A stretch of 64,000 nt of DNA from Actinernus sp. WN-2022. Lineage: Eukaryota > Cnidaria > Anthozoa > Actiniaria > Actinernidae. Shown in pieces: positions 19,399-29,566 of this stretch (its first letter is position 1; the number at the start of each line of letters is the position of its first letter). The DNA is taken from NCBI GenBank assembly GCA_030867875.1, contig JAOWCC010001589.1:149145745-149209744 (forward strand), in the 5' to 3' direction. A model generated the notes under the pieces. The model had not been told where the DNA came from and searched no databases. It saw nothing but the letters and a program-made list of their open reading frames with translations. Position numbers and translations under genes: made by a program.

Positions 19399-22300
19399 TT
19401 ACATGGTGGACTTCATTCTGTGGAACTTGTTGTGAAAGGCCTTGTAAGTTCTTATTGGGATTTTTCTTCCCTGGCACTCTTTGGTGTAATGTTTGTAGCT
19501 TGCTTTGAAGTCCAGAGAAACATCGATTAATGACATTTCTTCTGTGGACCAAGTCTTTCCTGCATTGGCGGCAAGGGTTACCTTTGCGAGCTTGACCACT
19601 GATTGTTTCTTTGGAGCTTCTACCTCTTCTTCGATCGTACTTGGGCTTGGCTCTTCCTCTTCCACAGGCTCTATCCATCGAGTACCCCCAGTTGCAATGT
19701 CAGCTTCGTTTTGAGATGGCAGATGATATTGGATGTTCTCGCTCATCTTGTGGATCCTAGCTGATCTAATCGACTGGAAGAACACTGGAGATAGGATGTC
19801 CAGTTGTTGTAGATCCCCCTGGGATAGAGGTAGCCTTGTCTCCATCTTTCCCAGACTGTCGTAGCAGATGAAAATACCTTGCTGGTGCAGTGCGATGCCG
19901 CTCACAAATAGGCATACCTTGATGAGGTCATCATGGGACAGGTTCTTCTGTTCAAGCCTGCTCAACACCGGCATCATCCATGGGAGTCCATGTTGCTTCG
20001 CTTCTTTCAGTTTGGCGGGGTTGGTGTGGAATTCTGACTCCACCTTGATAATCACATCTCCTGTAACAGCTTTCACCTTAGCCACCATTGTTTGCTGGGA
20101 GGGATCGTACATCAAGGCCCAGTAGTTTCGCATATTCCATCGTACGGTTTTGAAGTGGCTTGACGTTTGGATGGCAGGAAAGTACCTCAACTTCGCATCT
20201 CTAATTCTTTGTTCCAGTACTACATTTAACTGGTGGCCAGCACCAACGACCATTTCTGCCGCTCTGCGATAGACGTATGGGAAATGGAACAAGTGAGTTT
20301 TCTTCAACTCCTGGACAGGGTTATCCAGGAGGGTTATCGGCAGGGTTATCGTCTGCGAAGAAATACCAGGAGGATACTTATTTTGGAGGTTGTCGTAGGT
20401 AACCTCCTGCACGTCGTTAAGGTCAGTCAGTATGATGTTCAGCAAGTGACGACCAACCACAATTGCTGGAGCCTTCAGCTTGTCGTTGAACGAGAATAGA
20501 CGTTCGATTCTGAGGCGATGGACTACAGACGTGGTGATGTGATGAAATGGCGGAGGACGATCCGTTGCCGTGGAGGCAGTGGCACAACCAATTCCAAGAA
20601 AACCACGTCTTCTAGTGAGGCTGTTTTCAACGTTGGGTTGACTCCCAAGTTAGTGGCGTAGAAGGCGTCGATGTTGCGCATTGATGTACCCCAAAAGAAG
20701 TGCTCTAGTGCCAGTTCTAGTTGGTATGCCTTCCAAGCCCTTTGAAACCCCCCTTGGTACATAAACGTTTGCAATTCCTTCAGTTGGCCAATGAGGTGAG
20801 TTGCAATTCTTTGGAGTGTCAGGGTGAAGGCTGGTGGTTCCTCCTTGATGGGGATTAGTACTGCGTTGTATGCCACGAAGTTTTGCAGAGTATTGGTGTC
20901 AATGAAATCTGTAGCTGAGAAAAATGTAGGAATTCTGTTCCCCTCCAATACCGTCACGATTTCGAATCTTGCCTGAAAGGAAATTCTCAACTTCAGAGCT
21001 AGATCCTCCATGTGCTGCGTATAATCTTCACATGACTTTAACAATGACTTGTTGGTGCTTGGATGGAGCAATCCACAGGATGTAATTATGCCGGAGATTG
21101 GATGTTGTTTTGTGTTGACCATGTGGTTGTGTGGTGTGTCACAATAGAGCTGCATGAAGGTGACGTCGTTTGGGAATTTACATAGAGACTGAAGTCCAAT
21201 TGTTGCCAGTTGAGGTTGCTCTGGTAATTGACATGCCCAATACACTATAGAGGTTACCCCTAGATCCAATGAAGGCCTGGATGGCATCCCGAGCCCACAT
21301 AAGATGGATGTCATGGTTCGATGCGTCGAGGCTGCAGGCTGCATGAATGGAAATCTGAACAATGGATGCTGTATGGACCATTGAATGAAGGGTTATCCAA
21401 TCGGGTTGTTTTTGGCCGAATCTGGACAGGAACCGCATTATCTTAACACCATCTGGAATGTCGACGTCGTTGATGGCTTCATCCAGCAGTGTCAACACGA
21501 ACGTCTGGTCTGAAGGCAGCACGGTGAAGTTTTGTAGGCTACTTAAATTTACCTTTTGGATCGTCGGCCTGCAAAGGTTGGATCCCGTCAGAGCTGCAAT
21601 AAGAAAACAAATATTAGGATTGGTAATGTTTGCAGTTATCATAGATTAATAAACGCGTTGTCCAAATAGCAAAGTAATTACGGTATGTACCTCTGATTTT
21701 TTTTTGGAAGTTGGTGACGGTCTTCTCCATGAAAACTTGTAGGACATTTTTTGTGGACGATGCTGTTGTAAACGCCTCGTAGCCATTTCTTGTGCTTGGT
21801 ACCACAGCCAAACATAAGGTGTAGCCTCTGATGGAGCCCAGGATTGTCTCCTGTGAGTTAGCCAAGCACTGTAACCCACGTTGGAAATACTGGCCAAGTT
21901 TCACATGTTTTTTAAGGTATGGGAATGCGTTGCGGTAGTAGTATTTACCCAATGTCTTCAGGTGTAGTTGATGCAGTGGTTTGCTAACTGCTTGAAGTTC
22001 GTTCAATTCTAAAACGATTCCTATTTGGAATAGAACAACCTTTTAATACATTGCTGTTAAAATTGCTGTTTAATAGCTGTTAAAATTGCATTAATAGATA
22101 CGATATGGAAAATTTGTTTAAAATCTACAAAACATGAGGACTCTAACGCCTATGTATAGAGAATGTGAATATTAGAAATTTAATCACCCTGCTTAAGGTC
22201 GGACAGGACTTTGAACTCCCAACTAATTTTTAGTAAACTCGAATAAATCACTTTTGAAAGTCCCATAGTCAAATTTAATTATGCGTCCCATTTCGCGTGA

Positions 22301-23527
22301 TCGACGAAAGTCCAATGCATTCGCGTAGCAATGAAAACGGTAGTAATCACCGAACTAACAAACCTAAACCTTCCTAATTTTTTTATACTCGTTAGTGAAT
22401 TTGTGGATGAAGGACGATGGGGTAAACTCGTTTGGCTTCCAGACGCCTTTTTCGATGCCGCTGTCAATCATCGCATCCATTTCGTGGTTTGTAATGGTTT
22501 GGCGGATCGGGTTGGATTTCTTGATCCAGTCTGCAATGAACAGACTTTGGCGAAGGGTATAGCTGTGGCGACTCTTTCTCCCTTCTGATGTTTGCTCTGG
22601 TGTTGTTGGTGGTAGTGGTGGTGTTAGGGGTAGGATGGTTCTTGTTTTTACTGGTTGTATTGTGGGTTCGCTGGATGTTGAGGTGGATGTTGAGGTGGTG
22701 GTGGTGGTGGTAGTAGGTGTAGGAAATGATGATTTAGGATTGCGGGAATAGTATTTGGTGGAATAACGATCCACGCGACGGGCAACGGCGGAAGGAGGGG
22801 TAATTGGTTGTGGAGGATGTGGAAAGGCGGGCGTTGCTTCTACATCTTGCATGCGTTGTTCTAAGCTGACGAAACGCGTGTAAATTCGACCCTCGATGTT
22901 TTCCATTTTCTCCATGAACTTGGCCATGTTGGATTTGGCTACAAATCGCAAACGTTTTATGTGATTACTTTTGCTTAAAGTACCTATAACCCCTTTTGCA
23001 ATTGTTATACTTATGAATCTTTGAAAGGTTTGAGTATTTCTGCGAATAAAGTTTTGGCTTAGAGAGAAAACCCTCTGTTCTAGGTTTTTTGAAATGGTGA
23101 AAATGTGACCTTTCCTGGCCCATGACAACGTGAGAAAAACTGTGGGCCGATTCCCGAAAGGGGTTTATAGGCACTTTAACGTTTAGGCTAAGAAAAACAT
23201 TTCATCCAAAAAAGGGGAAATGGACTTACTTTCCTGTAGGTCTCGCTCTACATTCTCCATCACAGTCGTTACTACAAAGGATAAAATCGTATGTCATTAT
23301 TTGACCTGCTGTATCATTACAAACAAACGTACGCATGATCTTAAATAAAGACCTACCATGCTGTACATCATTTCGAATTTCTTCAACGTCTCTCTGTACT
23401 ACGAAAGATAAAATTGTGTATGATTAGTTACGCTTATAGTAACATTAGGAAGCAATAGGAGATTAAAATAATTAATTTAACTCACGTTGTGCACGCTCCT
23501 GCTGGTCATCAGCGACCTGTTGCTCTA
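19399..23527 (-). pseudogene. Unrecognised multi-exon gene: coiled-coil exons, Thr/Pro-rich linker, large core, C-terminal Myb/SANT-like domain
   Basis: Reading leftward: three 42-nt coiled-coil exons (23527-23230); an exon from 22939 to about 22370 (MAKFMEKMENIEGRIYTRFV, then a Pro/Thr/Ser-rich tract and LRQSLFIADWIKKSNPIRQT); an exon 22006-21694 ending at an AGAG|GTACAT donor; an exon from 21600 after a TTATTGCAG acceptor. The last long block shifts frame near 21255 (GSRG to VTSIVYWACQ) and near 20530 (ITSP to VVHRLRIERLFSF). It continues to 19399. The final 50 residues (KTWSTEEMSLIDVSLDF, then IPIRTYKAFHNKFHRM) have the spacing of a Myb/SANT domain. A GTAAGT near the stop could be a further donor. 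I do not recognise the core. It is probably a mobile-element protein because of its surroundings. Confidence 0.6.
23230..23527 (-). other. Three 42-nt phase-1 coiled-coil exons
   Basis: Exons at 23486-23527, 23357-23398 and 23230-23271 are each exactly 42 nt. Each is flanked by TTTGTAG or TTCGTAG acceptors and by GTGAG, GTAGG or GTAAG donors, and each begins in phase 1 so that G|TA reads Val. They encode EQQVADDQQERAQ, QRDVEEIRNDVQH and TTVMENVERDLQE after the Val. Each is 14 residues, exactly two heptads, so exon gain or loss would keep both frame and coiled-coil register. They join in phase with the exon starting at 22939. Confidence 0.72.
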
Positions 23528-24322
23528 CTACAAAGCATAACATAGCACATTAATATTTAGGCATAGTTTATCATTAGCATGAATGCGAAAACAGGCAACC
23601 ATAATATATTATGAAAACCAAGAAATAATAATAGCGATGATTGGTAATGTGATTCAATTCAAACCAGACCCATAGGACAATTTATTTAATATTATTTTAA
23701 TTGGAGACATTGACTGAAATATGGAGTTATGTATCCCTTATTTCAAATTCCAACATTTGCACATGATACGGTGTTACCAAATATGAAGAGCTCGAGCAAT
23801 TGACCTAGTAGTTTAAAATTCGAGAAGTCTAATGCCTAAGAATATAGATTCTTTTTTGAAAACAAAACATCTAGAATCGCTTAAAATACAAAATATCGTT
23901 TTGACTTATGTACCTCCAAAAAGTTATAAAATACTACAGGATTGATTGTTTTCAAGGAAACGTGGCCAATGATTCAACTAAGATGTATCTAACAGGTCGT
24001 GAGCGATCACGTGATTTCGAGAATTACTTTTGCTAGGCAACCGTAACAAACGTTATTTTTCGTATTTGACCTAGTTAACTTTCACTTTTTGTGAATGTTA
24101 AATATTGACACCAATCCTGACTATAGAACAAGTTCAAAACTGCAAACGGCTTTGGTTTCGGTTGAATATTAAAGGAGATACAATTTTTTGAATGAACCCC
24201 TCTGAACGCATATAATGGCCGAAAATGAGCCAAAAATCGATTGCAGGGTATTTTCAAACCTAACTTTCGCACGCTTTTCCCTAGTCAACCTATTCGTAGG
24301 TCAAAAATGCAAAGTGCATTAC

Positions 24323-24505
24323 CTCATTACTGCCTCTTGCAGCAATAGATGATGAAGCGGCAGGCCGGACTGGCTGTCTCTCGCTGGACTTAGTGCCAGC
24401 TAAGGTGGGAGGCCCAGGCGTTGCCTCGACCACCTTGCTGGACTTACTGCCAGATGGATCATTGGGAGTTCGGTCGTCCTCCTCGGAGCTAGTGGAAATC
24501 TCACG
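24323..24505 (-). other. Exon copy, acidic/Pro-rich (61 codons)
   Basis: Between a TTCAACAG acceptor and a GAG|GTAATG donor the frame is open for 183 nt in phase 0: REISTSSEEDDRTPNDPSGS, then KSSKVVEATPGPPTLAGTKS and ending SSIAARGSNE. A near-identical exon is at 25118-25300 and a longer relative is in the Crypton-like gene at 31840-32162. It may be a stray exon of that gene or an upstream exon of the gene at 19399-23527. Confidence 0.6.
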
Positions 24506-25117
24506 CTGTTGAAGGGTAAAGGGCTAGCTTGATTATATCATAATAACAGTATACAACCCAAGTCTGCATTTGTCCAATATGTGTCACATCACGCATAAAA
24601 TGCATCTATCTTGAATTACCTCTGGGTTCCCTGACACGTCAGAGACAGATGGAATTTATACCAACAAAAACATTTTGTGTGTATTTTCAAACTCAATTCA
24701 TTTTCTCTCTGAAACAAAATGCGCAGGGGTTACCGACTAACTATTTTCAAACCTAACTTTCGCACGCTTTACCCTATTCGTTGGTAGATGTTCAGCATTC
24801 ATTAGAATTGGCTAGGAACATGTTATTCGATTCTGAAAAGAGCTTTGAAATTAGAAAATTCCTGACGAGGTAACTAATTTCCGAAATCGACACTTTTACG
24901 GAAATTTGTGACTTTCACAGATATGGTGTTTTTGAACTACGTAACTTCAGAAAGTTATAAAACACTACAGGGTTGATGGTTTTCAAGGAAATGTGGCCAA
25001 TGCATTCACCTAATGATGACGTCCTCTATTTAAATCCAAGTAATCACTGTTATGTTGACGTATTACTTTCTACTGTTAGTCAACCTATTCGTAGGTCAAA
25101 AATACAAAGTGCATTAC

Positions 25118-25300
25118 CTCATTACTGCCTCTTGCAGCAATAGATGATGAAGCGGCAGGCCGGACTGGCTGTCTTTCGATGGACTTAGTACCAGCTAAGG
25201 TGGGAGGCCCAGGCGTTGCCTCGACCACCTTGCTGGACTTACTGCCAGATGGTTCATTGGGAGTTCGGTCGTCCTCCTCTGAGTTAGAGGAAATCTCACG
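25118..25300 (-). other. Second copy of the acidic/Pro-rich exon
   Basis: Same length (183 nt), donor and reading frame as 24323-24505, with a few substitutions. Its acceptor side reads TTCAAACAG, one base longer than the other copies. Confidence 0.58.
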
Positions 25301-25930
25301 CTGTTTGAAGGGTAAAGGGCTAGCTTGATTATATCATAATAACAGTATACAACCCAAGTCTGCATTTGTCCAATATGTGTCACATCACGCTTAAAATACA
25401 AAATATCGTTTTGACTTATGTAACTCCAAAAAGTTATAAAATACTACAGGATTGATTGTTTTCAAGGAAACGTGGCCAATGCATTCAACTAAGATGTATC
25501 TAACAGGTCGTGAGCGATCACGTGATTTTTTTAACCACTGTTGCTAGGCAACCAAAATAAACATTATTTATCGTATTTGACCTACGTAACTTTAGCTTTT
25601 TGTAAATGTTAAATATCGACATGAATTCTGGCTATAGAACGAGTTCAAAACTGCAAACAGTTTTGCATTCGGTTGAATATTAACGGAGATACAAATTTTC
25701 GAATATACCCCTCTGAACGCATAGAATGGCCGAATATGAGCCAAAACTCGATTGCAGGGAATTTTCAAACCTAACTTTCGCACGCTTTTCCCTATTCGTT
25801 TCTAGATGTTCAACATTCGTTAGAGTTGCCTAAGAACATGTTATTCGATTCTGAAAAGAGCTTTGAAATTCGATAATTCCTGACGAGGTAACGAATTTCC
25901 GAAATAGATACTTTTACGGAAATTTAAGAA

Positions 25931-27510
25931 AAAACATAAAAAATTGACTTTTTCAAAATGAGTTTCCATGGCGTTCCAAACATGCAAACGCCTGAGATTT
26001 AGGTATGTTGTACACTTTGAGCACCTAATATATATATGTAAACAGCAACTTCTTGTTGCCATAGCAACGAAGTGGAAAAAGTCTCCAAAGTCTTGGTCGT
26101 TTATCTCGGTAAAGCAAAAATATTTTTAAAAGACATTATATGGCAAAGTTGAAGTACTAAGATTGGTCTATCATAAAAGCGTAACCAAACCATAATATGT
26201 ATTTTTATGAATAAAGGCAAAATTACCGAACTTTGACAAAACTGCTAAAATCTCAAATTCAGGTCAAATTAACACTATGAAGCGATGATCTAAAGGTCAA
26301 TAAATGGTAAGCAAAGTTGTAGCACTTAAGGATATCTTTTAAGTTGCAAACAAAAATCCAATGAGTTGCCATGGCAACCAACTGATCCGTGTTTATCGAT
26401 AGGAAGGAAATAGCCAATAAGACCTAATTTCAGTATGTTGTACATCTCCTAAGGATTAACAGTTTGACACCTTTCGTTTCGCCACGTGACCTTCCGTTGT
26501 CATGGCAACCTTTTTAATTTTTTTTAACAAATGATCATAACGGTTCCGAAATTAAGATAAACCGAATTATACTCAGACATGTAATAGACATTAGAAAGTA
26601 CTAGCACTGTACCAAGTTTCAGAATTATAGGGGTAAGTATGACTGGGTAGAGGCACTTTAAATTTTAAATTTGACTTGCTGGTTGCCATAGCAACCTGAA
26701 TAGTTACGAAACATTTGGGCCCACCATTTGAAAGATATTGCGGAGTACTTACACGGCTGGATAGTTAGTTTTCTTATATTCGCAAAAGCAAATTAATTAT
26801 AGCCCATCGAAATCCAGGTTAGACGTGGAATTGTCAAATCTGGGAAAACAAATTGTTTTAATATCTCGAGAACTAAGCCGTACATTGACAAACGATCAAC
26901 GGTTTCTTGTAGTACTCGGTTAGTATACTAATATATGTGAGAAAGAAGTTGTTTGCTCAATTCCTTCTTGGAAAGGTTAAGGGTTGAAAATCGTTTGACA
27001 ATTCTACGTATCAGCAATTTTATAACTTTTGCGCATGCGCAGCTAGAAGGACAAGCTTAACATTTTTATGAACTTTAGATTCATAGAAACACATCCTGAG
27101 AGTTTCATAGCTCTAGCTCATAGGGAACCTTATTATATTTAACTTCAAACTTTCGATTTTTCAAGGAAAAGGAAATTTACCAAGGCTTGTGTTTGGTTAA
27201 GTAGTCGTAGGTACATCCGCGCGAAACCCATGTCCAACCTGGCGCTATCTTGCAAATCAAACCAAATTTGGCACATATGTACATCAAGAGTTGCTCTATC
27301 AGGGTTGCGTATGCGTTATTTGAAATGACGTCAGGGGCGGGAGTTATGACGTGTCAAAGTATAGTGGAATTGTCAAAAACAAAAAAATTGTAGGTCAGGT
27401 TAACTTATGAAGAAGGAAAAACTGGGACATCTAAGGCATGTTGTGTAATCTACGGACTCTGTAGTATCTTATGGTATGTGTTTTATGCTCCTACATCTCT
27501 TCCTTCCATT
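25931..27510. other. Non-coding repeat-rich DNA with RFX-like palindromes
   Basis: No coding signal. GTTGCCATRGCAAC-type palindromes occur at 26055-26068, 26365-26378, 26496-26509 and 26682-26695. Single copies of the GTGGAATTGTCAA motif occur at 26825-26838, 26994-27010 (inverted) and 27363-27377. Confidence 0.6.
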
Positions 27511-27662
27511 TTACGTGGAATTGTCAAGTCAAGCATGATTAGGGTTAGGGCCATGCTGAACTTGACAATTCACGTAACAATTTGACAATTCCACGTAAAT
27601 TTTTGACAATTCCACGTAAACCTTGACAATTCCACGTAAAATGTTTGACAATTCCACGTAAA
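27511..27662. repeat. TTGACAATTCCACGTAA repeat cluster
   Basis: One inverted copy (27511-27526) is followed by five direct copies starting near 27562, 27582, 27602, 27622 and 27645, at 20-23 bp spacing. Further single copies lie up to 850 bp to the left. The tract AGGGTTAGGGCC at 27541 sits between the orientations. Confidence 0.85.
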
Positions 27663-29335
27663 CGTTCCTGAACTTAGATTTTCATTCTTAAATAACTTTC
27701 AAACTATTTATTGTACGGACAAGTGCCGTATAGGAAAGTTATAGAGTATCAATGTCAGCTATCTAACTGGACTATCGTGGACTTTCTCAAGCATATTAAG
27801 GCCTGACTCGCCTGTTAATTTGACATATTTTTATTTAAAGGGAGGCTTCCATCCAATCTTTGTGAAACTCGGTAGGCTGTTTGTTATCGGTATTTGTAAC
27901 AATATGAACTATCTGTATCTTTCAAAGTGGTGTCACGTGACTTGAAAACGACCGTTAACGGTTGAAACCTTGGGACAAAAACGGGGTACGGAAAGTGAAC
28001 TTAAATGAATCTTTTTTCTTCATTCTTCTATGAGTCATAATAAGGGCTTGAACGATGTGCCTTTTAATCATGTCCAGATCATAACGGAAGTAATTGATTA
28101 AAGGAAACAGGTCACGTGACATAGTAAATAGTAAAATATATTATAATATAAGTGACCGATACCACCTTAAAAGGCGCAAATGCAATGCAATTGTCATTTT
28201 AAGCAGTGTGATAGCAAAACAAATTCAAATTTTCCTGTGTAAACTTCCCCCATTTCAAAAAACTCGTTTCATGACGTCATCAATTGGGAAATGTCACGTG
28301 ACACTAAAGGAGACTTCCATCAGTTTAAGAAAGTCAAATATTAGGTATTTTCATATTTTGGACAACTTACATATAAACATATCGACAGAGAATTGAAGAT
28401 CTTACAAATCTCTGCTGGGGGTCTGTTAAGGACGAAAATCCAGGCCTTAAGTTACTTGAGTTGTAACTGTTACATAGTAAGAGTTAAGTCGACCAAAAGT
28501 ACCTCAATTTCACAAATATTTAAACTCTCAACTGCAGGAAATTATGCATAATGTCTACGTAATTTGGAAAAAGGTTGTTTTAGTAAAGTTATAGTAAATT
28601 TTAATGGGATATCTCAGTGATTAATATATTTTTGAAACATTTTTGAAACATGTTTTTTGGATTTTTTTAGAATGGGCTGATATGTCATGAAATGCAAAAA
28701 AAAAGCGGGAAAACGGTCATTTCCCCACTTTTTTGGCTAGAATGGGGTCCAGCTTAACTCTCGTATATCCGGTAATATTCAACCTAATCTAATGATAATG
28801 GTATCGTGTTAAAGCTGGATAGATAGGCTACCTTCACTCTGAAAAAGATTTGATATTGCTTTAATATTAAATGTATTACATACGGCCCTATCCAGGTTGC
28901 CAGGGGTGAGGTAACGATGTGGTTGAATGATAATGATAATTAGGTGAATGTGGATTTAAGTGAGGTGGAATGCGAACACATTTGAAGTAAGATGTTAATG
29001 TTTTTTGGTATATTGTTGTGTCAACCTGCCTTTTCAGCTAATCACATGGGACTCGAACCCATAACCTTTACAGGCTTTCCAAAGTGACTTAAAATTGCTT
29101 CCAAGGCATTTCTATGGGACCTACGTTTAACGTCTCATATCCGAAAGACGGTGATCTATATGCAAATAAAATGGTATATGATCACATACGGACCTTATAC
29201 AGAAGCTTTACCATATGAGATAACGATGATGGCGAATGATAATGAGGTGAATGTGCGTTTCAGTGGGGTGAAACACGGACACATTTTACAGTGAGATGAT
29301 AATGTTGTTTATTTGTTTTTATTTAATTTTTTATG
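27663..29335. other. Non-coding stretch with satellite-like phrases
   Basis: No gene is recognised. Near 28670-28870 the phrases ATGGGCTGATATGTCATGAAA, GGCTAGAATGGGGTCCA and AAAGCTGGATAGATAGGCTA belong to the same repeat family that fills 36.5-38.3 and 43.1-48.8 kb. CACGTG sites occur at 27934, 28113 and 28295. Confidence 0.55.
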
Positions 29336-29560
29336 GACTTACTGCCAGATGGAGTGGGAGGTCTTTGTGTTGCCTCGACCACCTAAATGGACTTACTGCC
29401 TGAGAGAGTGAGGGCTCCAGGGCCACTTATTTTGATGGACTTACTGCCAGAAAATGGACTTACTGCCTGAGAGAGTGAGAGCTGCAGGGCCACTCGTATT
29501 TGATGGACTTACTGCCAGAAAATGGACTTACTGCCTGACGGAGTGGGAGCTCCAGGACCA
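29336..29560 (-). repeat. ~66-bp minisatellite next to the Crypton-like gene end
   Basis: TGGACTTACTGCC recurs at least seven times between 29335 and 29540, with units alternating CAGAAAATGGACTTACTGCC and TGAGAGAGTGAGRGCT. The sequence is related to the SGSKS-VVEATPGPP part of the duplicated exon read on the minus strand, so it probably arose from coding sequence. Confidence 0.75.
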
Positions 29561-29566
29561 CTTCTT

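Larger units (their letters stand above)
23940..25930. repeat. Tandemly duplicated segments carrying exon copies
   Basis: The region is built from direct repeats. TTTTCAAGGAAACGTGGCCAATG with TAACAGGTCGTGAGCGATCA occurs near 23950 and 25460. TCAAAAAT with the following exon occurs at 24301 and 25096 (795 bp apart). AACCTAACTTTCGCACGCTTT occurs near 24258, 24752 and 25770. GACGAGGTAACKAATTTCCG occurs near 24870 and 25885. The unit boundaries are blurred by later change. Confidence 0.75.
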
